Positions 42,660-55,590 of a stretch of DNA of 64,000 nucleotides are shown piece after piece. How positions within the stretch are numbered: position 1 is the stretch's first letter; every line of letters starts with the position of its first letter. Below the pieces are notes generated by a model. That model had not been told where the DNA came from, searched no databases, and saw only the letters and a list, made by a program, of their open reading frames with translations. The stretch lies in the NCBI GenBank assembly GCA_034401135.1, contig JAWZSP010000002.1, positions 1,550,001-1,614,000 of the forward strand, in the 5' to 3' direction. The position numbers and the translations under genes were made by a program. The stretch comes from Volutella citrinella. Its lineage: Eukaryota > Ascomycota > Sordariomycetes > Hypocreales > Nectriaceae.

Positions 42660-45600
42660 TCACTCGGCAGACGCCCTCGCCAGCGCCTCGTGGAGATGCG
42701 GCGGGAAACGGTACCGCAGCTGGCTTGTGTACGTCGTCAGGTCCAGCGTCATCTGCTTGAGCTGCTCCACCATCATGCGCCGCGTGCCCTCGTTGCCGCT
42801 GAACTGCCCGTTGGTCAGTTGCTCCTTTTGTCGCACGCAGCAGATGACGGTCCACATCAGCAGGTTCGGCACGTTGATGGACACTGGCTGCGACAGGCCC
42901 GAGAACCTGGACGCATACGCCCGGATCGCGCTGGCGTCGCCTGCCGCGTCCAGGGGCAGGATCTCGAGGCCTCGGATTTTCTGAATTTCCCATGTTAGCA
43001 TCCCGTAGATAGAATAAAAAGCGAGGACAGGGGGCCAAACTTACGTCGAGGCACTGCGCCCATTGCCCGGCTTCCACCAACGTCTTGATGCTGCTCATCT
43101 CCAGCAGCACCCGGCAGGCAATCTTGGTTTGGTCCTGGATCCTTCTGTAGAACATGGCGTCCCGCTCGTACATGGTCATCATCGTCTTGGCCAGCTCCAC
43201 CGGGTCGTCGATGGCCGCCAGACTGAGGCTGCCGCCAGCCTGGTTTTCTGCCTCCTGTCCGCCCGCCCGCGGCTTCACCGGCATCAGGCGCATCGGGTCC
43301 TCTCCAATCTCGAGGGAGATGGCCTCGCTCAGCGCGCGGCTGACGATGGACACCACGGTATCGTATTCGCCTGCCAGGTGATATAGGAGCACAGAGTCCG
43401 TCGTGCGCCCGTTCTCGTCGGCGAAGCTAGCCGCCTGGAGCGTCACAGTGTTGACGAAATCATCCTCGGCGTCGAGGCCGATTAGGGGGCCGCGCTCCTC
43501 GATGATACCGCGAATGCGTCGTCCGTCGGGGCGGATATCACCAATCAACTTGCTGAACTCTCGCGTCTCCAGGACGAGCTCGCGAAGGGCCTCGTGGCAG
43601 AGGCTTCCGTGGCGCTTGCCTGCCTCTCCTTCAAGATCCTGGTTCAGGCAAATCAAGGTAAGATAGTCCACCGCAGACACCACGTCAGCGGCTCTAAAGT
43701 CTCGTGTGTAGTAGCCAATCATGCGACCAAAGTTGATCTGGGGCTGGTTCTTGGTGCTGAAGCTGCGCAGGTCGTTCGAGGTCGCCATGGCGTCGCTGGG
43801 TCGGAGCAGGCCGTAGTACTCGAGAGCCAGTCCGAAGTGGACGGCATCCACGTATGAGAAAGGATACAGATACGCTATGGCATCCTCGAACATGCCAGAC
43901 AAAATCTGCAGGTAGAAGAACATGCCGAAACTGCCGTTGCTGTCCTCCGAATTGGCCTTGGGGAAGTGCTTCAGGCCGATCTCGCGGATGCTGGACTGCA
44001 GCTCCGCCAGGCCATACGACTCTCCGGCCATCTCGATTGTCTTGTCTCCCTCCCTGGCCAGGTTGAACTGCAGCCAAATCCAGTCGTTGATGTCCGTATT
44101 AAGGCCCTCCAGGTTGCGGTTGCTGAGCTCGGCACGTCCAATGACCTTGTAGCAGGCCATTCGGAAGGGATCGATGGAGTTCTCGGGGGCGTTGCGTGAT
44201 CGTTGGATGTACTCGTTGGTGCAGCGGTCCAGCAGCTTCTTGCTTGTGATGCGTCGATCCTCGCTGACCGCGTAGCTGTTCAGGTAGATTGAAAATGTGC
44301 GATCAATGCCGCGGAACTGGCTGTCGTTGTCGTTGACATACCGGGCGGCCTCGCTTACGTGACCCGAACGGAGGAGGTAGAAGACAATGGCCCAGACATA
44401 TTCGCCCTGGACCTGCTGCAGCTCCGTGTTGTCCGGAACAAGGTCCTTGCGCGCCGACCGTAGGCGAATGTATGCCTTGATTTTGCTGACAATGTCCGGG
44501 AGACCGCCCAGTTTGGCTTCGTGGGGGTGCTTGGCGATGAGCGACTCGACTTCTCGCAGGAACTGCTTCTCGAGGAATGTGTTGGCGCCAGTGAGAATGC
44601 GCTTTCGCATCTCGACCGAGTTTTGCGAGTTGGGGTTCTCATCCAGGTAGTGCCGAGCAAACTCCCTTTCCTTGGCAGTGGCATTGTTGAGCGTGCTGTC
44701 TGCTTCGGGGTCCTCGCCCACAATCTCTCTGACAGCTAGGTATGCCTCGACGACGTGAGGCGCGTGGGGTTCGTGAGACTTCTGCTCGACCGCTGCGAGC
44801 TCCGTCAGGATGGGGTAGGGTCGCTTCAGGAGACGCGCCGTGTTGAGGGTGCGGACCTTCTCCGAGAGTCGGCCCTGGCGCTCGCGCAAGACTCGATCAT
44901 CAGTAGACACCCTGCCGTCCAAAATGTCAGACGACTCCGAAGATCGATCGACGTCGGAGAAGTCGGATTGGTGGGCGCCAATTCGGCTCGGCGTGCCAAT
45001 GACTGAGCGCTGCATCGTCGACTTGCCAAAGACGCTCGCGCGGCCGGGTCGAGGGGCCGAGCCCTGGGCCTTGCTCCTTCGGGAACGCCCAAAACCGCTC
45101 TCACGGCCGGGGATGACGGTGTCCTCGCGAGGCTTGATGCCAAAATGCTCGTAGATGCGCCTCCTCTGAGCCTCCCACTCCATCGTCACGTTGTCCTCAA
45201 GGAAATTGTCAAAGTCGCGGACGGACCTCTCCAGCCCGTCGGCAATCATGCTCAAGGTGGTCTTCGTCTGGAGGTTTGACAGGTACGTCTCGACGTCGAT
45301 TTCGTTCGGGGCGTAGCCGTGGGCGGCGCGCTCGACTCTGCCGCCTTGGACGTCAAGCATACCGAGGTCCTTGGCAGCGGCACTAGGGTCGACGCCCGAA
45401 GCAGCAAGGAGGTAGTGCGCTTTGCCATCGAGGGGCTTCTCGTTTGGCTTCGCCTGCAGCTTCCTCAGGCGGTTTCGAAGGTCACCTAGGCCGAGCTCCA
45501 GGGTTGGGAGGTCCTCCATATTTGCCTTGCCATCGGCCTTCTGGCTCTTGGCAAACAGGCTATCAAAGTAGGCACCCGCGGGCTGCGATTGAGTCTGTCC

Positions 45601-46227
45601 CTGTGTCTGGTTTTGTCCATTGGAAGCTGTGTTGCCCCATTGGGATCCCAGAATGCTGGCGCCTAGAGTGCTCCCTCCCAAGGTGCTTCCTCCCAGTATG
45701 CCTCCTTGCTGCTGCTGCTGCTGCTGTGGCTGTAGTGTAGTCGCGGTAGAGAGGCCGAACAGGGAGGGTTTCGCGGTTGTGGCCGTCGCGGGCTGGCCGA
45801 GGGTGGCACCGAACAGCGATGGCTTTTGTTGCTGAGTCTGCTGAGTGTTGCCGAACAGGCCACCAGTCGTCGCCGTGGCCTGGGTCTGGGCCGGCTGCCC
45901 GAAGAGTCCTGTCCCCGTGGTAGCCGCAGCAGGCTGAGTCCGGGCTTGCTGCTGCTGCTGTCCGAAGAGTCCTCCTCCCGTCGCAGGTTTGGCTGTGCCT
46001 AGTCCGCCAAACAGCCCACCGCCTGTGGTGCCGGTCTGTTGGTTCTGCGCGGCCGGCTGCCCAAAGAGACCGCCCCCCGTGGTGCCAGCCTGCTGATTCT
46101 GTGTCGTCGACTGTCCAAAGAGTCCGCCTGCGCCCGTGCCGGTCGTCGTGCTGCCGCCGCCGAAGAGCGATCCTCCAAGGCTGCCGCCAGCGGTGCCTGC
46201 GCCGGCTGTCTGCCCAAACAGAGACAT
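42660..46227 (-). CDS. nic96: Nucleoporin Nic96/Nup93 with N-terminal GLFG domain
   Basis: A scaffold protein of the nuclear pore inner ring that anchors the central channel nucleoporins. Two exons on the minus strand, 46227-43045 and 42980-42660 (intron 64 nt), give 1167 residues, longer than budding yeast Nic96 (839). The extra length is the first 200 or so residues: about ten xLFG repeats (SLFGQ, GLFGQ, GLFGG, SLFGA) in Q/T/G-rich sequence. A short helix region (AYFDSLFAKSQ) and a coil follow, then the Nic96 alpha-solenoid, with LTELAAVEQKSHEPH, QGEYVWAIVFYLLRSGH and FRMACYKVIGRAEL. The start is the ATG giving MSLFGQ; a 78-codon in-frame upstream extension lacks repeat character. The family is certain; FG repeats on a scaffold subunit are noteworthy compared with yeast. 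Confidence 0.95.
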
Positions 46228-46789
46228 GGCGCTGGTGCTTGGGTTCGCGAGTGGGATCGAGAGCGAAACGCCCAACGAGCAAGCAGGTGCAAAGAAAGAA
46301 TTGCAGGTGCAGAGCTGATGTGTGCGGGCGTGGAAGAATCGGTAAGGGAACGACAACACCTTGGTTGGGATGCTCGCGTCTAGAATTTTGGTAAGGCTGG
46401 GTTGTTTGGAGGAGCTTGGACCAATCAGCGTGTCACGAGGCTGCCAGGCAACGCCAGGCAAACAAAGCCGCCACCAGTGACACTACCCAATTGCTGAGAA
46501 CAACGGATGAGTTTCAATTTAGGTATGGTTTACCATGTAGTTGGGGAAAAAATCCTTACGTTTTCAAGCGCGCATTGAATTAGCAGTGAAGCCCCTTTAT
46601 TGCAGCCTATTATATATATAACTCGGTGGTCTATCTTGTACCCCCCTTTTATCGCTTCCGAAATGCCCAACTCCAGCAACGCAAAATCAATTACAATTAT
46701 TTATACGTGGTCCTCGTTTCCCGGCTATCATTTGAGTAAGCCTATGCCTTTCCCCCCCATTTGCGCCCAAATTCTTTATATCACGCCAT
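46228..46789. other. Intergenic region upstream of Nic96 and downstream of the FGGY kinase
   Basis: 560 bp. The right-hand part (about 46500-46790) is AT-rich and probably carries the kinase 3' UTR; the left part is the Nic96 promoter/5' UTR. No ORF is supported. Confidence 0.5.
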
Positions 46790-48870
46790 TTACGCGCTCA
46801 CCTTGGCACCCCACGATGCAATGGACTTGTTGACCTTGTTTCGGTACTCCTGCTGGGTCTTGCACATGTCGAGGAACACCTCGAACTTGGCATCGAGCAG
46901 GGCCTTCTCATTCTCGTTCTCGTTGGGATAGACCATGCGTCCTCGCTTGCTCATGCGATCCATGACACTCCAAAGGGTTTCGCCCTCGCTCGGGGTGCCA
47001 TCCTCGTTGAAGTGGCTGGCGGCTTTGGCACCCAGCATCGCAGCGCCGTGGACGACAGCCGCGTTGACGTATCGTGGGATTAGCACGGGCATGCCGCATG
47101 TGTTGGCGAGGAGGTTCATGAGGACAGGATTCTGGCATTGGGAGCCCGACATGAAAATGGAGGAGATTTCGTGGCCAGCCCTGTTCATCTGCTCAATGAT
47201 CTGCCTGGTCTGCATGGCGATGAACTCCATGGTCGCATAGTACCAAAGGGCCATGTTGTCCGTGCTCTTGTCGCTGTCGAGACCAATCATGGCACCCTTC
47301 ATGGTGGCATCGGCGATGGGCGAACGGTTACCCCAGAGGTCGCCGTAGAAGAAGTGGTGGCGGCCGAGATATGAGATGGTAGGAGCGCCCTGCTTCTCAA
47401 CCATGAATTCGAGGTGGGCGTTGAGGAAGTCGTAGATGTGCTTGTCCTCGGCCTTGGCCAGGGCGCACGTCTCGTTGTACGCAGGGTGGATGTCGAGCAT
47501 ATGGCGCAACAGCTCGCCGGTGGCCGATTGACCACCCTCGGCCATCCAGTATTCGGGCAGCAGAACATCGCGGTATGGGCCCCAGACTCCGGGCACGAAG
47601 ACGGGGTTCTTGGAGAGCGCCAGGTGGCAGGTGGAAGTACCGGCGACGGCGGCCAGACGAGTGCAGGCCTGGGACAGGTCGTTGTGTGGCACATTGGCAT
47701 TGAGCTCATCATCACCGAGGTCGACCTTGGCGCCCACAGTTCCGATCCATCCAGCATATGCGTCAATCACACCACTGCCGACAGGAATGCCCATGGGCAG
47801 CCCAAGCTGGAAGGCCGCCTGGCGGGAGAGAGTCCCGACTGGCTCTCCGGCACTGGCAAATGTTCCGTTCTGTTGAGAGCTGTGTTAGCCTATGGCCGCC
47901 ACACCGTGGGTGCATGCAGTAGCGCTGCATACCGGGACGGGGATGGGAGAGAAGAGGCACGTGATGGCAATTGGGGGACGGGCAGTGATGGCAGCGAATG
48001 GGGAATGAAAGGAAATGGGCTTACCACATTGTTGACGCCGCCCATGCGCTTGTAGTCGTCCTTGACCAGGTCGCTCAAGCCAATCTCGTCATAAAAGTCT
48101 TCCTGCCAGCCCTTGACGCTCCCGTCAACGCCAACAGGGACGTAGCCCTGCTTGCAAACCACGCTGCAGTAGCTGCGTGTCTCCTCGCCCGTCGCCAGAT
48201 GGGTCAGGGCATCTGCCAAGTCGTAGAACTTGCAGCGGTCGAAGACGTCGGCCGGCATGTTGTTCTTGAGCCACAGCACCTTGGGCATCTCCATCTCGAT
48301 GCTCATCTTGCCGCCCACGTACTTGAGCAGCTTGTGCTCGGTGGCATTGATCTTGTCTGTCTCCTCGACGGGGCGGTGGTCCAGCCACAGGATAACGTTG
48401 CGGTCGTTGCCGTCATTCTTGAAGTCAGGGCCGGTCACGGGGAAGGGCTCATTGGTGTCGTTTGTGAAGACTGCGAGGGAGCAGGTGGCGTCGAAGCCGA
48501 TGCCTTTGATGCTGTTGGGGTCCACTCCGGTCTCGCTGACGACTCGGCGCACGCATTCGCAGATGCACTGCCAGATATCTGTGGTGGATTGCTCCTAGAA
48601 GGTGTCAGAGCGTCAACTGGAATGCCACGAGAGCAGTGCAACGTACGTAGTAGCCCGTCTGGGGCTGCCACATCTGGATGTTCTCCGAGGCCAATGCCTT
48701 GATGTCGCCCGTCTCGTCGATGATGCATGCACGGGCAGAGCCTGTGCCGACATCAACACCGATGTAGTGGTCCTGTGCACAAGAGGCCTGGTTAGTCTAT
48801 ACAGTTCGCGATTCCGGCAGAACACCTTGATCTTGCCCACGACACCTCTCGCCGCGGGTTGAGAGGCCAT
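46790..48870 (-). CDS. FGGY-family pentulose kinase (probable D-ribulokinase)
   Basis: Phosphorylates a ketopentose, most likely D-ribulose, with ATP in the cytosol; the fungal/human FGGY subgroup is thought to act as a metabolite-repair kinase. Exons are 48870-48826, 48772-48647, 48594-48025 and 47869-46790 on the minus strand, giving 606 residues. The N-terminal phosphate loop HYIGVDVGTGSARACIID, the GFDATCSLAV strand, WLDHRPVEETDKIN and the C-terminal FMSGSQCQNPVLMNLLA with HGAAMLGA are FGGY signatures. The sugar-binding glycine-rich stretch MGIPVGSGVIDAYAGW is present. An alternative start exists: an upstream ATG at 49075 is followed by a GTGAGT donor after 49041, and an acceptor ending at 48878 would add 14 residues in frame. 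Substrate specificity is inferred from the subgroup only. Confidence 0.9.
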
Positions 48871-51800
48871 GATGTAGCTGGATCACATACTAGGACATTG
48901 GGAGGCCTATCCATTTTGGCAAGAGAATCCTCGATTAGCATTGTTTCAACGAACGTGGGTTGCGCAGAGAGCGATTGGGCGAGACGGGCAATTGAGGGTG
49001 AAGAAAGGGTGAGAAGGGAGGGAACGCTGGCAAGACTCACTGCATGGCCTTGATGGGCTTATTGTAGGTGTACATGTCTTCCAGCTCTGTGGGAGGGGGG
49101 TAGTTGGTGGATGCTTTCTATGACTGAAACTCTGTCTTGTCGGATGCGGTGCGCCACCGAAAGGGGAAGTGGAAGTCTTGGAGGAGCGGGAGGGATGGTG
49201 TTACCCCGCGGTGAGGCCTCGGTGGGTGTGGCAGGAGGGCGTGTGAAGAAGTAGGCGAAGCGAAGGTGGGATGGGTGGTTGCGATTTAGAGGCAAAGCCA
49301 AGGACGAGCCTGGAGGGGGAGGTGATCAATGGGTGTTTAGGTGACGGGAGGATGTGGCTCGTGTGGCACACAACCTGACGTCGACAGTAGTAATGCGGAG
49401 GGGAAAGAGACTGATTGTCAGGAGGAAGAATGAAGGAGGAGGAAGAGGAGGAGGAGGAGGAGGAAAAGCAGATGAGGACCAAGGCGAGGAGCGCGGAGCA
49501 GTTGAATAATCCAGGAGCCCGAGGGACGTCCCTCATGGGAACTGGGCATCTCTCTCATGGGATGAAATGGGACCAGGCAATTGGAATCTCGAGCCAGCCA
49601 TGCATCCCGGCGCGCGCGGTCGCGCACTTCCGGGCCCCCGCCTCCTCTCCTAGCTGCTCACTAATTACTACTGCACTCATGCTAGCACTGCCGTAGCTGA
49701 TCGCTGCCATGTATCATGTATGCACGCACACCGCACCATGAGGGCGACACCTGACCACGCCAACCTAGCTCAGCATTCATAATGGATATCGTGAGCGGGA
49801 GTTGGGTCAATGGGGGTTCTGGATGAGGCGTAAGGTGTGCGATGCCGAGGCCGGGCCCCCTGCAAAGCCTCACCTCGCTGCCGTTTGCCATTTGCCATTT
49901 TCGCCATCGGAGGCGACCCCCACCCCAGTTTGGCGGGGCATGCGTGGGACACGGGCACGAGGCCCAGCGGACGCTATGGGGCATTGGGGCAGGGGCAGCG
50001 GGGGTGCCGCTAGCAGCCTCCTCCTACAACGCCTCATGCTGCTGTTCGTGCAGCGCCCTCCCACAGACATCCACATGGAGCTGCGGGCACAGGCACCCAT
50101 AAGCTTTTGCGCACGGGCGGCGCTCTCTGGGCGTAACTTTGCCCTGAAAGACGTCCGGGGGGCGGGGGGAGCCGCGCCGGCCAAAGGGGGTGGGTGTGCT
50201 GCAAGCGGGTGAGCTCTGAAGCTTGGGCCATCCCATCATGGAAAAAATCTGCTAGGGAGCAGGTCAGATGGACCAGATTCGACAGGGCCACAGGGCCTTG
50301 GTTTTTTTTAGTGTCTGTCTTTGACAGGAAATACTACCGCGCAACCGCTGCCGTGCTGGAGGTGTGAGGAGGTGGGGTTGGACCTGTGACACCTGGACAG
50401 GCCTATGGGACACGCGAGGCCAGGCCATCTTGGCTCTCGCCTGGCTGTGTGCCTATTACCCTCCTTCCGAGTCTCCTTTACTTTTGCTGGCGTCTATCTA
50501 CCTTGACGGTAGGAGTGCGGCTTCATCGCCACTGAGGCCGGGTACGAGTAGTACATAGTAGTCGTCACGTCCCTCGTCTCGAGCTCAGGCCCGTCCGCCG
50601 CCTGGTGCGATCCCCCACTAGCCGGGGCCCCAAATTTGCGGGTCATCGTGGGATGGACGCTGCCATTGCCAAGGGAGCCCGTCTCTTGGGGCGCCTTTGT
50701 TTCTGGGGAGGGGAGGTGTCGGTCTCTTGAAATGCTGCTGCCTGGATGGTAGGGCGGGAGAGGCGCAAAGGTTGTTGAGACCACCACCTCTGTCTGACGC
50801 GCGGTTGTGCTCCCGTCGAAAACCCCAAGGGATACTGCTCCTTCCAATTGAAGGCAGGGAGGGGCTCAGGTCAGTGTCCCATGACAACTCGGTGCCGCGG
50901 AGTCGCCCAAGCGCACCACCGAGAACTTGTCAAATAATCCAATGCTGCACGGCTCCGGTTCGGTGTCAGGGTGTCAAGGTCAAGGTGCCATCACAGTTGG
51001 GTGGGAAGGCCGACGGCCAGATGCAATGCAACTACACACGCCAGACAGACGGGGGGGAACTGCTCCGTGCTGCTGCGTTGAGGGTGTGTGGTGTGTGATG
51101 CGTGTCGTTGCGCTATGCAGGCCGCCGCCCACCAAAGACATTCAGGCATCTCCGTGCCTCTTGCTTCATCGGGCTCTTTCCCATGATTGAGTCCTTCCCA
51201 CCTGCCCCTCGTCCAATCACGGAGTCACCTTTCCTCACCGGGGGTCTCCCACCTCTTTGCTCCGCCAGCCGGCGCGCAATCCAATCTGCTGGCCGCACCC
51301 ACACAACACAACGCCGGATAAACGTCTTTCGAGCAGATCGGCAACTCAGCCGGCCTTCACTGTCGTATCAACCAGGTCTGGGCCCGAAGATCCGTTTCCA
51401 TCCTTCAGACAGCCTTTGGCCGCTCGACTCCACAACTTAGCCTGGATAGGTAGTAATGTCAAGCACCGAGCTAGGGATAGGTGTGCCATCCACCACAACC
51501 TTGAGGCCCTCAACCGACTACCTCCTCTCTATTACCAAGCTGCTTATCCTGCTCTTGCCTGCCAATCTGTCAATGGCCGCAGCCCTATCAGAACTCATCA
51601 ATGTGCTCCCTTACTTACTCACGCACTTGACAATCAAGACTCACGAGGATCGGCCACACCGACGGCGCACACGCACCTCAACTCTCCCCACATCTTGCAG
51701 GAGTCTGGTCGCTCAAACGCTCACCGCCGTCCCCGGGACGCCTTTTTGCAAAACACCATGATCCGTACACCTCAGTCGTGTCCGCAAAACATCGTGAGAT

Positions 51801-52838
51801 GAAATGAGGTGGCGCCGTGCTGTTGCCATCTCCCCTGCCTTGCTGGGCGCACAGCAGCGGGTACAATAAAACCCAGCTTGTTCAGATGACCTCGAAAAAA
51901 AATCAACGCGGCCGGGGTTCATGTTTCGTTTGACATCCCTCCCTCGGGCTTCCCCTGCCGCCGTCAGATGAATGCCCACGGGGATATGCAAAAACCATCC
52001 CGTCCGCTGCGCTCTTGAAATTGGCTCCGGCCGAGTGCATGGATTTCTCTGTCTTGATTTTCGCCGTCGCTGAACTATGCCGCCCAAATGACCCCTTCTC
52101 AAGCTTCCATTTTGTCGCAAGAGGGGGTGTGGGTAACATCTCAACCTGCAGAACCTGGTCTCTTGATACCCACCCGCCCTGCTTTCAAAGTTGAGAGGGC
52201 GGGGTTGCTGCATTCGACATGGCAGGGGTGTGTCCCAGACCTTCGGGCTTCCAGATCCGGCCCATCCGTGCTTTGACCCTATTGGCCAATGGCCGTTGAA
52301 CCAACATTCGTCGTTTGATCCAGCGTTGTACTTGCAAGTCGATTGTTATGGACTGTTCGCCCTCTGGATTCGACGGTTGGCCTGAGCGATCATGGGGAGG
52401 GAGGATGATCAATCTCGAAAGGGAAATCATCTTCGACCACCTTGTCGTTCATGGGATGCCGATTTTTAGTCGGAAAATCTAATCGTGATTTGCAGACTGC
52501 AGTACAAAGACACATTGTCTGATCTCTGCAGTGAGGCTTGTTCAAGGATTGGCGCATCATGCCAGTGGTTGATGTCAACGGTGTGGCAATCGTGGTTGAA
52601 TTGCCACCAACCTCCCGCATGGCCTGAGCCAAGGGCTCTATCTACGCCCTCTCGGTGGGCAATTAATAAACTAACTATTGGCAATGCTTGCTCTCTTCAC
52701 TCAGAGGTTGCTCAAAGCCATTGGCATAGCGCTGACCTTGGCACCCACACAATGAACGTCCCTCGGCCACCACCGGCCCAGCCTCGAAAGTGAAGAGAAA
52801 ATGGGCGAAGCATTTCGACATGGCATCATAAGTTTTCA
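48871..52838. other. 4-kb gene-free stretch upstream of the FGGY kinase
   Basis: The first 700 bp hold the probable 5' exon and promoter of the kinase, with a purine tract at 49432-49468. The remainder (49600-52838) has only short overlapping ORFs on both strands, none above 181 residues, without family motifs. The right end is the 3' flank of the unknown gene at 52839. Confidence 0.5.
49432..49468. repeat. 37-nt purine-only GGA-rich tract
   Basis: A GAGGAGGA-type run with no pyrimidine, about 560-600 bp upstream of the kinase ATG (CT-rich on the coding strand). CT tracts are common promoter elements in fungi. Confidence 0.8.
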
Positions 52839-55590
52839 TTATTCATCCCTAGGATATTCTTGTCCCTCCACCAATATCACCACAGTAAGAGTTGCGGCGT
52901 ACGCCTCTCGGATAGCACAGGCCATACTACACCCACGCCATTAGCAGTAGTTTGCCAGGGGTTGGCTAAATGTCGACTTACCAGGTCTTTCGGACGTCGG
53001 CTATGACCGCGCTGAGTCCCCAGTGAGAGCACCAAGCGCGTGCCAACACCTCGTTATCCCGTACTCCAAACGCTTCCACCACAAGCACTTTCTCATCGTC
53101 GTCGTCGCCATCATCGGCATCCGAGTTACCGTATCCACCACCATCACCTTGGACCGGCCCGTTTCCGAAGCTACGGGCGGCGTGCAAGTCGCGGTACGGC
53201 CCGCGCATCATACCGGGTCCAGGGCTAGAACGCACGCTTCGGGATGGAGGCGGCCCATAGAGCCCGCCCCAGTCCCTCACATTGATAATGTCGTCCACTC
53301 GAATAGAGGTGTAGACGTAGTCAAAGAAGAGCGGGTGTGGCCCATCCGAGCAGGGCCACGCGCTCAAGAACGAGACGTCGTACATCAGACGCAGGGGCCA
53401 TGACACGCCATCAATGGCAAACTGAACGGTGGCATCGAAGAGCCGCGGGCTGCCGGCTGTCGCAGCATTGTTCCCGGGCCGGTCCGCTGGCTTCAGACTC
53501 AGCAGCTCAATCCGGACCGTGTCTGCTAGCTCTGCTGCTTCTTCTACGGCCTTGGGCATCACCATCTCATACTCATCAATGGGGTACATGTCGGCCGCAG
53601 GCCCGAGCGGATCCGACCGTTCGGCCATGGACTCGATATCCTCGGGGCCCATGTGTTGCTTTGGCCGCCGGCTTCGGATTCGCGCGATCTGGGATCGGCC
53701 CAAGTCTGTCGTCGGCCGTGCCGGGCCCACCCATCCAGCTACCGCGTGGCAGGTTGGTGCCAGGACCTTGCCTACGATGCAGCTTGCGGTCCAATAGGTG
53801 TAGCTGTTGCGGTACTGGAACCCACAGTGAGGGTGCATATGCGAGAGAAGGGCCAGATCGTCGGTAGCGCTATCGGGGTCCAGATCCAGAAGGGTGTTCA
53901 TCATTAGGAAGGGAAAGGTTGGCTGGCAAATCATCAATGTCAGCTCAGTCCGTTCCCAACTGCTGGGGTCAATCTAGCAAAGCCATGGTCTACCGCCTTG
54001 GCTACTCGGCCACACATGGCTCAAGGCAGGACCATCGACCGGGTTATCAATTACTTACTCCTGGTAAAATGAGGCCACTGAAAAAAGCAAACGCATCAGA
54101 GCTGACTTCATCGAGGGCCATTTCCGAATCCTTCTGCTTCATATTGTCAAGCGTCGCGTTCAAGTTCGGCCACTTCATCATTTGCGCAAATCGCTTCAGC
54201 ATTTTCATCTGGCGCCGCTTCAACTTGTATCGGAGGAGAACTATTTGAGGGGTTAGCCAACCACGGACAACACCCCCTTGGGCCGAAACATTGCGCGCCA
54301 CTCACTCTCATCGGGTGCTTTCCCAAAGTCATCAACGCGGACGAATTCCCGCCATCTACGGGCCAGAGCCAGATCCCATTGGATGGTCGGGGGGATCTGT
54401 TGTAGCAGCTTCTCCTTGGCGGCATCGTTGTGCTGCGGGGACTGAATGCGCAGCTCCAGCTCCAGACTCAGAAGCAGCTGCAAGAAGAACAGGCGATACT
54501 GCTCCGGGTCCGCATCCCCTGCATCGTATATGAAGCGAGTGGCCACCTGATTTCGCGGGTTGGTGAAGTCAATCCAGTCGGGTCGAGACAGCACGAGGAT
54601 CAGGTCTGTGATCTGCTTGTCAAGAGATTTATGGGGGCTCAGGATCTTATCCGGGTCCTTGAGGATGCGCCTGTAGAGGTTTCGGTACAGCAAGGACTCG
54701 TCGTCATCCTCCAGACCGTAGCGAAGATCTTGCAGACGTTCAAAGATCTGCTCAAGCGCCATGGGACGTGGCATAACGCCGGAATCGCGGAGCGTAATAG
54801 TTGGTGGAGGACTGCTTGCCATTGAGGCCCACTGATTCAGAGTAATAGTGCCAGGCAAGTTGCCGAAGAAGAAGCCAAAACTAGGTTGTTCCAACGTCTC
54901 CCAAGGGTAGGCAGCGCGGCCAGGGGCGCGAATGCGAAACGTCATAAACTGGGTCATGGAGTCGTGGAGGTTGGCTACGGCCGAGGCATCGTCGTGATTA
55001 CCACTCGAGGTCGTGTATAGAGAGAAGGACTCGGCGGGCGCATGTGGGATGGCCCGCTTGTGGCCTTTGTGAGTCGGGGCGCCGCGGGCGACTAACTCGA
55101 GGGCATGCTGGGGTGGCAGCTCATCTTGGTCCGAGACGCCGTGAGGCGGCCACGAAATGGCAGAACCTCGCCTGCGGAACACTCGCCCGTTGGTGGCCGG
55201 AGCCTCGGTCGGTGATCGGAGACGGGTTTTCGCAGGCTCTATGTCGGACTGGGAACGCCGGGGCCGGCGCCGGGTGTCATCACCTAGCGCCGGCCGTCGA
55301 CTCTGATGGGTTGAATTTGGCCCGGGGCCGGGGCTAGGGCTGGAGCCGGCGCCGGGGACAAAGCTGTCGACAACGTCGCCATCGTTTACACGGCGTGACT
55401 GGTCTTTGGCCTGTCCAGAGGAGCATGTCAGCGGTCTGTTTCATCATCTGAGAGGCAGCTGGTACGCTGATAACCAAGGGGACGCAAGCAGGGCCACACG
55501 CACCGGCGGCTTGGACGACGACCTCCTGGCGGCGCTAGCCCGGCGGAGCAGACCGCCCCAAAAGCTCTTCTTGTCGTCTTGCTCGGCCAT
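52839..55590 (-). CDS. Unrecognised protein, 817 residues, probably conserved in fungi
   Basis: I do not recognise this protein. Five exons on the minus strand (55590-55504, 55410-54306, 54240-54059, 53973-52982, 52926-52839) join in frame to 817 residues, with introns of 93, 65, 85 and 55 nt. Residues 1-135 or so are basic, P/S-rich and probably disordered (RRRPRRSQSD). A globular part follows, with PSFGFFFGNLPGTITLNQW and then a helical stretch (LEQIFERLQDLRYGLEDDDE). A strongly basic helix (YKLKRRQMKMLKRFAQMMKW, starting at residue 402) comes next. Near the C-terminus, DDIINVRDWGGLYGPPPSR and an acidic run (DADDGDDDDEK) precede the tail, of which the last 30 codons lie on exon 5 (ACAIREAYAATLTVVILVEG). 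No transmembrane helix or signal peptide is obvious. The last exon is supported by a good donor and acceptor and by its protein-like sequence; without splicing the protein would stop at KTW. Confidence 0.75.
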
